Shown here piece by piece: positions 1-8,361 of a stretch of 64,000 nt of DNA; the first letter of the stretch is position 1, and the number at the start of each line of letters is the position of its first letter. The position numbers were made by a program, and so were the translations under genes. The notes beneath the pieces were generated by a model. The model was not told the origin of the DNA. It was given only the letters and a program-made list of their open reading frames with translations, and ran no database searches. This DNA comes from Carboxylicivirga mesophila (GTDB taxonomy: Bacteria > Bacteroidota > Bacteroidia > Bacteroidales > Marinilabiliaceae), in NCBI RefSeq assembly GCF_018271975.1, contig NZ_JAGUCN010000004.1, forward strand, positions 124,001 to 188,000, read 5' to 3'.

Positions 1-85
1 CTTTGCCAAATTTAATTGGCGCTTTTTGGGCATTAACAATTAATGCTGTTAATAAGAACAGTGTAGCTAGAATATTCCTTTTCAT
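1..85 (-). CDS. N-terminus of a secreted protein (cut by window edge)
   Basis: Only the first 28 codons are present and the gene runs off the left edge. The start MKRNILATLFLLTALIVNAQ is a clear Sec signal peptide: two positive residues, a hydrophobic core, and cleavage expected after NAQ. The mature protein begins KAPIKFGK. That beginning resembles some Bacteroidota DUF3857/transglutaminase-like proteins, but eight residues cannot establish this. It is divergent from nothing nearby, and sfsA lies upstream on the same strand. Confidence 0.6.
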   Translation of the reverse strand, partial: MKRNILATLFLLTALIVNAQKAPIKFGK

Positions 86-235
86 AGAGTTGGATTTGAA
101 TGAGACAATATTTTTAAATATAGTTAATTATCAAACCAACAGTATAATGAATAGCGAAATAAAGTAGTAGATATGTTAATTTAGAATGATTATATAATAA
201 TTTTGATAGTAAAGTTTGTATATAACAGTCGTGTG

Positions 236-934
236 TTAGGCATCTAACTCAAAAGGCAACTCTTTCTCAATGTTAATTTCATTGGGACTTACTTTTACAC
301 GAATTGGAATAATTTCAACACCAGCATTATTTGCATGCTTTAAAGTATAAGCATAATCTGGGTCTATTTCATGTGCTGGGGCAAAAATTTCCACATCACT
401 TCGCTGGATGATGTATAGCATAACAGCTCGTAAGCCTTCTTTCTTGAGTTTGATTAATTCATCAAGGTGCTTTTTACCACGAGTGGTAACAGCATCGGGG
501 AAGCGTGCATATTTGCCGTCCTTCATGGTCACATTCTTGACTTCAATAAAGCAGGTCTCATGGTCGTTTTGTGCCATGATGTCTATGCGGCTATCGCCTG
601 TTTTTACTTCCCGTTGTACGTGGGTGTATCCACTGAGTTTATCAATTGTACCATTTTTAATGGCTTCAAAGGCTATTAGGTTGGGGTGTGAGGTGTTAAC
701 ACCCACCCATTGATCGTTGATTTTAATCATCTCCCATGTAAACCGGGTTTTTCGCTTAGGATCTTTGGCCGGCGAGAGATAGACTTCGGCGCCTTCTTCA
801 ATGCAGGTTTTCATGGAGCCGCTATTGGTGCAGTGGGCAATCACAGTAGTGCCATCATCAAGCTTGATGTCGCTCAGAAAGCGCTTATAGCGTCGAATTA
901 GTGTGCCATGAACCAGAGGTGTTTCAAAAATCAT
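236..934 (-). CDS. sfsA: SfsA family DNA/RNA nuclease-like protein
   Basis: At 232 aa this has the usual length of SfsA, first described as sugar fermentation stimulation protein and later assigned a nuclease-like fold. Visible family features are the N-terminal RRYKRFL block (about residues 14-20), TNSGSMK (36-42), VNTSHPN (about 78-84), RIDIM (about 115) and FIEVKN (about 130). The last two fit the D...ExK arrangement of PD-(D/E)xK nucleases. The N-terminal part is an OB-like nucleic-acid binding domain in this family. The gene is divergent from the YkgJ-type gene, with a short shared promoter region. The family assignment is firm; the physiological role is not settled. Confidence 0.93.
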   Translation of the reverse strand: MIFETPLVHGTLIRRYKRFLSDIKLDDGTTVIAHCTNSGSMKTCIEEGAEVYLSPAKDPKRKTRFTWEMIKINDQWVGVNTSHPNLIAFEAIKNGTIDKLSGYTHVQREVKTGDSRIDIMAQNDHETCFIEVKNVTMKDGKYARFPDAVTTRGKKHLDELIKLKKEGLRAVMLYIIQRSDVEIFAPAHEIDPDYAYTLKHANNAGVEIIPIRVKVSPNEINIEKELPFELDA

Positions 935-1014
935 ATATCATTATTTTCTCAATCAAAAGTATATAATTAATGGTGAATGCTATATTTTTGCGGCAGTTTA
1001 AAAATGCTGATGTA

Positions 1015-1278
1015 ATGGAATGTAGAGCTAATTGTGGGGCCTGTTGTATTGTGCCCAGTATATCATCAAGGTTACCCAAGATGCCGGAGGGTAAGCCAGG
1101 TGGCGTTCCATGCCCTCATCTAACAGCTGATTATAAATGCGATATTTTTAACTCACCTGAGCGTCCCGGTGTTTGCGCAGGTTTTATGCCTGAGCCCACT
1201 TTTTGTGGTCATACCCGCAGCGAAGCTGTTGAAATATTAGCACAGCTTCAGGGGTTATCAGAATGGAAACATTTATAG
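1015..1278 (+). CDS. YkgJ family cysteine-cluster protein
   Basis: This is a small cysteine-rich protein of 87 aa from the chosen start. It begins MECRANCGACC (C-x3-C-x2-CC) and continues with PCPHL, KCDIF, GVCAGF and TFCG, giving eight cysteines in the spacing typical of YkgJ/UPF0153 proteins. These are presumed to bind a metal or Fe-S centre; no activity is established. An upstream in-frame ATG at 970 would add 15 residues (MVNAIFLRQFKNADV). I prefer 1015 because family members normally start just before the first cysteine motif. No clear ribosome binding site decides between them. Confidence 0.85.
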   Translation: MECRANCGACCIVPSISSRLPKMPEGKPGGVPCPHLTADYKCDIFNSPERPGVCAGFMPEPTFCGHTRSEAVEILAQLQGLSEWKHL

Positions 1279-1285
1279 AGTATGG

Positions 1286-2116
1286 CTATTCAATTGTTTT
1301 GATAAGCGGAGGGTTTCGCTCAACCGTATTTGCAAATTTATTATGTGGATAACCAATTAGGAGAGCAGCATAAACTGTTTCTGATTGATCGATATTCAAT
1401 GTCCTTTTTACCTTATTATTTCGTTTGGCCGCGTTAACAATGTAGCCATTGATACATGTGCAAAGATCTAGTAATTCAGCATACAATATAGCCATGCCAG
1501 TCCAGATGTTTGCATCATGGCAGGGCATACCCACCGGACTTGTCGGACTGTGTACAATAATCATTGCCGGGGCGTTGTAAGTTATCATTTGCTTGTTTAC
1601 AGCTTTCTTGTTAAGAAATTTTCGTTTCGATTGTTCCATCTGTGCTAGACGGTGTTGGCCCAAAAGTAAGCGGATGAGTGGTTTGGTAAACGCATTAAGT
1701 GAGTTATAGGCGCCAGTTAAGGTGTCTATTGTCAGGTTATTAACTTCTTGTATCTTGTCCTGATTGGTAACAACAGTAAAGTTGAGTGTCTGCAAATTGC
1801 TGGCTGTTGGGCTGAAGCGCAGATGATTGATGAACTCTTTAAGTATTTCAGGTGCAACTTTGCGGTTGCTATATTTCCGATGAGAGCGACGCTGTTGCAT
1901 CAGCAACTCAAAGTTGTAGGGTGATATGTTATTTTGAGTTGCTGTGCCTGGTAAGTATTCAGCATTTATTGCCTTCTGGGGGCAGATAGCACCACAGTGG
2001 TAACACTTTATGCAGTTATAACTAATGTTATTATTATTTATATCAATAGCCGATACAGGACATATTTGCTCACACTTTTTGCATCGGCAGCAGTTATCAC
2101 TAATAGAAGTCATCAT
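1286..2116 (-). CDS. Ferredoxin-nitroreductase fusion protein
   Basis: A 276-aa fusion. Residues 9-60 carry two 4Fe-4S motifs, C9-x2-C12-x2-C15-x3-C19-P and a second CIKCYHCGAICP, so the domain can hold two [4Fe-4S] clusters. The nitroreductase flavin domain begins near residue 75 with MQQRRSHRKYSNR, which supplies the family's FMN-phosphate-binding Arg/Ser block. Such fusions are widespread in anaerobes and are thought to pass ferredoxin electrons to FMN and then to an unknown substrate. The gene ends eight bases from the convergent YkgJ-type gene. The substrate cannot be inferred. Confidence 0.9.
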   Translation of the reverse strand: MMTSISDNCCRCKKCEQICPVSAIDINNNNISYNCIKCYHCGAICPQKAINAEYLPGTATQNNISPYNFELLMQQRRSHRKYSNRKVAPEILKEFINHLRFSPTASNLQTLNFTVVTNQDKIQEVNNLTIDTLTGAYNSLNAFTKPLIRLLLGQHRLAQMEQSKRKFLNKKAVNKQMITYNAPAMIIVHSPTSPVGMPCHDANIWTGMAILYAELLDLCTCINGYIVNAAKRNNKVKRTLNIDQSETVYAALLIGYPHNKFANTVERNPPLIKTIE

Positions 2117-2319
2117 TTGTTCAAATCATTTTTGGGAGCCACAAATATACATAACGTGACTGATTTTAATATCAAACACCTGTTGTGCCAATAATTTGAA
2201 TCACTATTTTTGCATTAAGCTATTTCAAAAATGAGTGTTGAGGGCTTTTATATTGATTAAATAAGTTTTAAAAAGTTGTTGATAACAACCCTGGGGCTGT
2301 TTAAATTGATGATTGTAAC

Positions 2320-3045
2320 ATGAAGAAATTCGCATACTGGCTGTATCAACCCTACAAGTTCTTTATTTTCATCCCATTATTTGCCGTTTCTAGTCTGCTG
2401 TTTTCATTCCTGGCAGCCAGTTTCTCTATCCTTGTCAGTCCCCGAATCGGTAGTTTCTGGGGGGCTACCTGGGCGCGTGTAACCGGTTATCTTACGCCCA
2501 TGCTGGTAACTGTAATGGGACGCGAGAATATAAAAGAACAACAGTCCTATGTTATTATTGCCAATCACCAAAGTGGTTACGATATCTTTTTACTATATGG
2601 TTGGTTGGGGATTGATTTCAAATGGATCATGAAGAAAGAGCTTCGAAATGCACCGGGAATAGGTTATGCGAGTCATAAAGTTGGTCATATTTTCTTGGAT
2701 CGCTCTTCACCGCGTGCAGCCATGGAGTCCATTGAAGAAGCCAAGCGAAAGCTGGCGAATGGATCGTCTGTAGTTATTTTTCCCGAGGGCACCAGAAGTG
2801 GCTCCAACCAGATGGGCCGATTTAAAAAGGGGGCTTTTAAAATTGCTTTTGAACTTGGTCTGCCCATTCTGCCCGTTAGTATTGTTGATACTTATAGGGT
2901 GTACAATAAAGGCTTGAATCTTTTTCCCGGTTCAGTAAGAATGGTGATACATGAGCCAATTGATACCCGGCAGTATACCGAATGTCAGAATGATTTGATT
3001 GATTTAACCCATACAACTATTCAATCGGCCTTAAGCGTAAATTAA
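2320..3045 (+). CDS. plsC: 1-acyl-sn-glycerol-3-phosphate acyltransferase
   Basis: This 241-aa membrane-associated acyltransferase makes phosphatidic acid from lysophosphatidic acid. The catalytic HX4D motif is H83-QSGY-D88, within NHQSGYDIF. The substrate-binding FPEGTRS block lies near residues 152-158 and a conserved proline-rich LPILPVS near 185. An N-terminal hydrophobic stretch (about residues 13-40) should anchor it in the inner membrane. It is followed after 37 bases by the OmpA/PD40 gene. Length and motifs fit PlsC well; acyl-chain specificity cannot be read. Confidence 0.92.
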   Translation: MKKFAYWLYQPYKFFIFIPLFAVSSLLFSFLAASFSILVSPRIGSFWGATWARVTGYLTPMLVTVMGRENIKEQQSYVIIANHQSGYDIFLLYGWLGIDFKWIMKKELRNAPGIGYASHKVGHIFLDRSSPRAAMESIEEAKRKLANGSSVVIFPEGTRSGSNQMGRFKKGAFKIAFELGLPILPVSIVDTYRVYNKGLNLFPGSVRMVIHEPIDTRQYTECQNDLIDLTHTTIQSALSVN

Positions 3046-3082
3046 ATAAACATTTCGGATGAATAATCGTAGTACTTGCAGT

Positions 3083-5038
3083 ATGAAGTATTTTTTAATT
3101 ATTCTATTTGCATGCTGCAACTTTGGTTTAGTGGCGCAGAATTACAGTGTTAAATCAAAAAAAGCGATAGCAAGTTTTGAAGCTGCCCAAACAAGTTATG
3201 CCAACGAGCGAGCTGCTGACGCATTAAAACACCTGGATGGTGCTATCAATAAAGAAAAAGCTTTTATTGAGGCTTATCTTTTAAAGGCTGATATCTACTT
3301 TAATTTAAAGCAGTACCAGAATGAGGTACAGGCCCTAGAAAAGGCCCTGGCTATTGATAGTACATTCTTTGTGCCCGCTTTGTTTAATATGGGTGTGGCT
3401 AAATATAATACTGGCGAGTATGATGAGGTGCGCGTGTGGATGGAGGCCTTCATACGGCATAACAAAAATAAGCGTACAAAGCTCAATCCCGAATTTTGGA
3501 TTGAGAAAGCGCAGTTTGCCAAAGAAGCTATTGTGAATCCTATTTATATAGAGCCATATAACCTGGGAGAAAACATCAATAGTCAGTTTGATGAATATTG
3601 GCCCAGTTTAAGTGCAGACGGTGAAACAATGATTTTTACGGTACTGGTACCCAAAGATCCTTTGATAACGGATACGGACGGATTAGCTAAAAATGCCATT
3701 AATTTTCGTGAAGATTTTTATGTGTCTTATAAAAAGGATGGAGAATGGTTACAGCGTGAGCCGCTGGTGTCGTTAAATACCAATAGCAATGAAGGTGCGC
3801 AGGCACTTAGTGCCGATGGTAATTGGATGTTTTTTACGGCATGCGGTCGCCGTGGTGGAAAAGGGAGCTGCGATATCTGGTTTTCAAGACGCGTTGCGGA
3901 AGGTTGGAGTAAACCCGTAAATTTGGGTGCCCCTGTGAATACGCCCTTTTGGGAGTCGCAACCAAGCTTTTCATCCGATGGGCGTACGCTATATTTTGTT
4001 AGTAACCGGCCCGGTGGAAAAGGCGGTAAAGATATCTGGAAGTCCACTATAATAGGGTATAAAGAGGATGGTTCGCCATTTTTTGGTAAAGTTGAGAATT
4101 TAGGAGACAATATCAATTCTGCAGAGGATGAGAATTCACCGTTTATACACCTCGATAATCAGACCTTATATTTTTCATCAGATGGCTGGCCAGGTATGGG
4201 TGCAATGGATTTGTTCTATTCGCGATATGATAGCGTCAATGGTTGGAGTCGGCCTGTTAACCTGGGATATCCGCTCAATACCGAAGATGAGGAAATAGGA
4301 CTGGTGATTAACGCAAAAGGCGATTTAGGGTATTTCTCTTCTAACGGCCTGGATAATCGTGAAGATAAAGATCTTTATCAGTTTACGATTCCTCAAAAGA
4401 TAAGGCCAATGCCCGTTACTTATATTAAGGGTAGGGTGTATGATAGTGAAACAAATGAGACACTATCTGCCGACATTAAAATCAATAAATTACCTGGCGG
4501 ACAATTATCGGTCAATACATTTACAGCCCCTCATTCTGGTGAATTCTTATTTTGTCTGCCGGCTGGCGATACTTATGCTCTAAATATTCAGAAAGAAGGT
4601 TACCTGTTTTATTCCGATAACTTTGATGTATCGGGAAATGGGACCATTGAAAAACCGCAGGTTCTGGATGTATACCTGAGTCAGATTAAGGAGGGAGCCA
4701 GCTTTGTATTACGCAATGTGTTTTTTGAAACCGACTCTTATCAGCTTAAGGCCGAATCGCATACTGAGCTTGATTATGTAGTTCGCTTACTTCAGTTAAA
4801 CCCAACACTAAAAGTGGAGATTGGCGGACATACGGATAATACCGGCAGTCGTGACTACAACCTGTCATTATCAGAACAAAGGGCGAAGGCAGTGTATCAG
4901 TATATCGAACAAAAAGGTATTGATGTACAACAACTCCATTTCCGGGGATATGGTTTTGACAGACCGATAGAATCAAACGATACAGAAGAAGGGAAAGCTA
5001 AGAACAGACGAACAGAACTGAAGGTGATTGAAAAGTAA
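3083..5038 (+). CDS. TPR/PD40/OmpA envelope protein
   Basis: This is a multidomain periplasmic or outer-membrane lattice protein. From the chosen start, MKYFLIILFACCNFGLVAQ is a signal peptide. An in-frame ATG eight codons upstream (3059) would put a polar tail before it, so I prefer 3083. TPR-like helices follow to about residue 130, then WD40-like PD40 beta-propeller repeats (recurring PSLSADG, PSFSSDGRTLYF, LYFSSDG; about 160-440), a carboxypeptidase-regulatory-like beta domain (about 460-530), and a C-terminal OmpA domain with GGHTDNTGSRDYN and NRRTEL that should bind peptidoglycan. This architecture is common in Bacteroidota, sometimes near type IX secretion or gliding genes. The exact role is unknown. 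Confidence 0.88.
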   Translation: MKYFLIILFACCNFGLVAQNYSVKSKKAIASFEAAQTSYANERAADALKHLDGAINKEKAFIEAYLLKADIYFNLKQYQNEVQALEKALAIDSTFFVPALFNMGVAKYNTGEYDEVRVWMEAFIRHNKNKRTKLNPEFWIEKAQFAKEAIVNPIYIEPYNLGENINSQFDEYWPSLSADGETMIFTVLVPKDPLITDTDGLAKNAINFREDFYVSYKKDGEWLQREPLVSLNTNSNEGAQALSADGNWMFFTACGRRGGKGSCDIWFSRRVAEGWSKPVNLGAPVNTPFWESQPSFSSDGRTLYFVSNRPGGKGGKDIWKSTIIGYKEDGSPFFGKVENLGDNINSAEDENSPFIHLDNQTLYFSSDGWPGMGAMDLFYSRYDSVNGWSRPVNLGYPLNTEDEEIGLVINAKGDLGYFSSNGLDNREDKDLYQFTIPQKIRPMPVTYIKGRVYDSETNETLSADIKINKLPGGQLSVNTFTAPHSGEFLFCLPAGDTYALNIQKEGYLFYSDNFDVSGNGTIEKPQVLDVYLSQIKEGASFVLRNVFFETDSYQLKAESHTELDYVVRLLQLNPTLKVEIGGHTDNTGSRDYNLSLSEQRAKAVYQYIEQKGIDVQQLHFRGYGFDRPIESNDTEEGKAKNRRTELKVIEK

Positions 5039-5043
5039 GAAGC

Positions 5044-5071
5044 AAAAAAAACTGCCCGAAGGCAGTTTTTT
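5044..5071. terminator. Bidirectional intrinsic terminator
   Basis: A near-perfect A-rich/T-rich hairpin: ACTGCC, loop CGAA, GGCAGT, flanked by seven A on the left and six T on the right. It serves the OmpA/PD40 gene on the plus strand. On the minus strand it overlaps the stop codon of the convergent receiver gene. Confidence 0.85.
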
Positions 5072-5477
5072 ATTTATTTAAATATTTTGACAGAGTATCC
5101 ATAAGTATTTGTAGGCGAATGGGCTTAGCCAGGTAGTCATCGCAACCAGCTTCCATACACTTTTCTCTTTCGCCCGACATCACGTGCGCTGTTTGCGCAA
5201 TAACCGGAATAGCTTTATTAATAGCTTTTATTTCACGAGTGGCCGTGTAGCCATCCATAATAGGTAATTGCAAATCCATCAAAACCAAGTCAATTTCGTT
5301 GGCTTTAAATAGTTCAATGGCTTCTTTTCCGTCTTTCGCCCAAAGAATTTTAGCATTGGTTTTGCGTAATGCGGCATCAAAAAATATTTTGTTAGTATCC
5401 ACATCCTCAACTACTAAAATAACCTTATCAGCCCAATCCTGTATCAGCGAATTGTTTATCGAATCACTTACACTCAT
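5070..5477 (-). CDS. Single-domain response regulator (CheY-like)
   Basis: A stand-alone receiver domain of 135 aa with no output domain. The acidic pair E24-D25 and phospho-acceptor D68 (in LVLMDLQLPIMDG) are present, with the switch threonine in IAQTAH and the conserved lysine in LAKPIR. The sequence IMDGYTATREIK is typical of receivers found alone or attached to hybrid histidine kinases. No kinase is adjacent, so its partner is unknown. It is convergent with the OmpA/PD40 gene and shares its terminator. Confidence 0.9.
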   Translation of the reverse strand: MSVSDSINNSLIQDWADKVILVVEDVDTNKIFFDAALRKTNAKILWAKDGKEAIELFKANEIDLVLMDLQLPIMDGYTATREIKAINKAIPVIAQTAHVMSGEREKCMEAGCDDYLAKPIRLQILMDTLSKYLNK

Positions 5478-5688
5478 TTCAATATAGATAGATTAATATC
5501 CTTTTTCGAATTCTAAAATAGTCTATGTTTATCTATTATCCAAAAAAGGTTATGAAAATCCTGTATGGTGTCTATTGGCAATGAATTTTAATTGGTCGTT
5601 TTTTCATTTATTTTTTATGAAAAAAATGGGTTGGCTCAACAAAAGCACTAATTTCGTTTACTTGTTTTCTTTGGATAGACCCGGTGTG

Positions 5689-8208
5689 ATGAGAATTTCT
5701 ATTTTGTTTTATCTTATAAGTTTCTGTGCATTAGCTGTTGATGCCAATGAGCGATTGGATTCATTGTTTAGTCAGTTGTCAATCAGTCAGAAAGTGGATC
5801 TTTTATTTATAAAAAGCACCGTTGCAGATAGAAGGGATAGTTTAACAATTGGTGTAAGCTATCCGGTTTGTGATACAAGGATGGGATTTGAAGATGATTT
5901 AGAGCTTTCGTATCCTAACGAAATTACAATACAGGCCATTAATGATGAACAGCTGGTTAAACGTTTGTTCAAATGCAGTGAATTGTCCTTCCGACAATTA
6001 GGTTATTGTGGAATCGTAATTCCAGGAGCTTCAGCTGGCACGGCTCGATTATATACAGGTGAGCACCTTAATGGGAGTTGTAAAGCCAGTTTTCCTATAA
6101 TTGATTTTCCATATGATGTATTCAATGATTTAGTTATAAAAGCACGCCTGGGAACCGATGAAGCAGATAACGAATCTGCTATTGATTGGGCGAATATTGG
6201 TTTGCCTGCACTTGATATCTGGAAACCATTAAAGCCCAAAAACATTACACTTTCTAATTTTTTACAACATAATTGGTTGTTTTGGGACGCGAATAGTTCG
6301 TTTGGCAAACAGCAACTGAAAGAGGCGATTGAGGCAGGAATGGTACCTGTTGATGATCTGAATGTTTGTACAAAAAACGTTTTGAGATGTCTGCTGGAGG
6401 TGTCATCCGATAGTATGCCAGCTGATAAAATGCAAGGTTTGATGCGAGAACAGGCTTTCGTCAAGTCAATAAGTATCTATCAGCGCCAACAGATTTTTCC
6501 GATAAATAATCTGGCTGACTATAGCACCTCTATTGAAAATAAATGTATTGGCAATGCCGATGAATTCATTTTAAGAGCCGACTTTTACAAGCAGATAGAT
6601 AGCGCAGCTCCTGGTGGCAAGCATATATGTTTTTTGTTATGCGATGATGAGCAACAACTTCGTTATGTCTTGCGGCGCGCGGAACGAGATAAAGGTGGTC
6701 AGCAACAAGTGTTGGTATACGCAGGTAATTTAAGTAAATCAACGCTTTTAAAAGCCATGATGCACTTCGATGCTATTGTCTCAATGCCAGAAAACATTCA
6801 ACACTCGTGGAGCATTTTGGCACAGGCTGTTTTTAACGGAGTGGGTGTTGATGGTTTCTCGCCTCACCATTATTGGTTTATACAGAATGCTTTTGACAGA
6901 GTCATTGCTGCCAAAAATCGGCTTGGGTTCAAAGAATTTCGCCTGAACCATCTGCCCGGCGATTCAATCGCAAAAATTGATAGTATCATCTATGATGCCA
7001 TTAAGAAAGAAGCAACGCCTGGTGCCCAGTTACTGGTTGCTCATAATGGAGATGTGCTAATTCAAAAAGCCTATGGATATCATACCTATAAAAAACGGCA
7101 AAAAGTAGAAAACGATCATCTGTATGATGTGGCTTCAATCACTAAACTGGCGGTCACTTTTCCATTGGTTATGCAACTGTATGAAAGTGGTGTTATTGAT
7201 CTGGACGCAACACTTGACGAGTACATTGCAGGTATTGATACTACAGATAAAGCAGGTATTACTGTTCGTGAGCTGTTATTGCACCAAAGCGGTTTAACCA
7301 GTTATATTCCGTTTCATACCAATGCTTTGGATCGTGAGTCGCTTGGGAAACGTCTCTTATATAGTCGCCACTATACACGGCTCTACAATACTCGTATTGA
7401 TACGCGACTGTATCAAAACAGGCATGCCCGTTACCGAAAGGATGTATTTTCGACCGAGTCAGATGACGCCTTTAATATTAAGGTGTCAAAAGGCATGTTT
7501 ATGCATGAGAATTATGTCGATTCGATGTATACAGCTATTTATTCATCAGAGCTCCATAAAAAGGAATATCGCTACAGTGACTTGGGGTATTACCTGTTAC
7601 AAAAGGTTATTGAAAAGGAAAAGAAAGAGCATTTGGATTCGTTGTATTACAGTCGGATAACAAAAAGTTTAGAAGCTGGTAATCTGGTGTATTGTCCATT
7701 AAATCAGTTTAGTGAAAGTGTTATTGTGCCCACTGAAGATGATTTGGCATTCAGAAAAGAGTTGCTTCACGGGTATGTGCACGACCAGGGCGCTGCTATG
7801 CTTGGAGGCGTGGCGGCACATGCCGGTTTGTTTGCCAACGCCGGTGATTTGGCCAAATTGGCGCAGATGCTTCTGAATGAAGGAACTTATGGGGGAATCA
7901 GATACATCACTCCCGAAACCATTGGTTTGTTTACTCAAACAGCCAATCATGGTAACCGGCGTGGATTAGGCGTGGACAAGCCAGAACTGGAGCCATCAGA
8001 AAATAGCCATGTGTCAAAAAGTGCTTCTCCCGCATCTTATGGGCATACTGGTTTTACAGGTACTATCTTGTGGGTTGACCCGGAATACGAATTGATTTAT
8101 ATTTTTCTGTCCAATAGGATTCATCCAAAATCCTATAATAAAAAGTTGATTGAAATGAATGTGCGTACCAAGATTCAGGATGTGATTTACAACTCGGTTA
8201 AGTACTGA
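5689..8208 (+). CDS. Secreted serine hydrolase (beta-lactamase-like) with decayed GH3 domain
   Basis: The start is set at MRISILFYLISFCALAVDA, a signal peptide. An in-frame ATG at 5575 would add 38 residues and bury it. Residues about 20-400 follow the GH3 (beta-N-acetylglucosaminidase-like) pattern: a start LDSLFSQLSISQKVDLLF, a LSFRQLGYCGIVIP block, and a short C-terminal GH3-like sandwich. No KHFPGHG-type catalytic motif or catalytic Asp region is recognisable. The C-terminal third is a class C beta-lactamase/DD-peptidase fold with SxxK (S483-ITK), YSD and HTG in place of KTG. The catalytic half therefore looks intact. Peptidoglycan or another amide/ester could be the substrate. The gene is probably monocistronic. 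Confidence 0.85.
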   Translation: MRISILFYLISFCALAVDANERLDSLFSQLSISQKVDLLFIKSTVADRRDSLTIGVSYPVCDTRMGFEDDLELSYPNEITIQAINDEQLVKRLFKCSELSFRQLGYCGIVIPGASAGTARLYTGEHLNGSCKASFPIIDFPYDVFNDLVIKARLGTDEADNESAIDWANIGLPALDIWKPLKPKNITLSNFLQHNWLFWDANSSFGKQQLKEAIEAGMVPVDDLNVCTKNVLRCLLEVSSDSMPADKMQGLMREQAFVKSISIYQRQQIFPINNLADYSTSIENKCIGNADEFILRADFYKQIDSAAPGGKHICFLLCDDEQQLRYVLRRAERDKGGQQQVLVYAGNLSKSTLLKAMMHFDAIVSMPENIQHSWSILAQAVFNGVGVDGFSPHHYWFIQNAFDRVIAAKNRLGFKEFRLNHLPGDSIAKIDSIIYDAIKKEATPGAQLLVAHNGDVLIQKAYGYHTYKKRQKVENDHLYDVASITKLAVTFPLVMQLYESGVIDLDATLDEYIAGIDTTDKAGITVRELLLHQSGLTSYIPFHTNALDRESLGKRLLYSRHYTRLYNTRIDTRLYQNRHARYRKDVFSTESDDAFNIKVSKGMFMHENYVDSMYTAIYSSELHKKEYRYSDLGYYLLQKVIEKEKKEHLDSLYYSRITKSLEAGNLVYCPLNQFSESVIVPTEDDLAFRKELLHGYVHDQGAAMLGGVAAHAGLFANAGDLAKLAQMLLNEGTYGGIRYITPETIGLFTQTANHGNRRGLGVDKPELEPSENSHVSKSASPASYGHTGFTGTILWVDPEYELIYIFLSNRIHPKSYNKKLIEMNVRTKIQDVIYNSVKY

Positions 8209-8311
8209 GGAAGATGTTAAATAATCATGCGAAAGTTTCGATAACTTTTAAATTATTCTAAAATGGTTATTAAAACTTTCTATTTTTTTTATTTTTAATC
8301 ATTATAAATTG

Positions 8312-8319
8312 TAAATTTG
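8312..8319 (+). promoter_or_regulatory. Candidate -7 promoter box for the nagB-type gene
   Basis: TAAATTTG matches the Bacteroidota -7 consensus TAnnTTTG and lies 42 bases before the start codon. A clean TTTG -33 element is not obvious in the T-rich stretch upstream. Confidence 0.45.
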
Positions 8320-8361
8320 CATCAGATCTAAAACCAAAAAAAACTTCAATTTAGAGTTGTT

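Noticed and set aside
6003-6464. 153-codon open frame on the minus strand
   Set aside because: It is antisense to the serine hydrolase/GH3-like gene and has a cysteine- and serine-rich composition typical of shadow frames.
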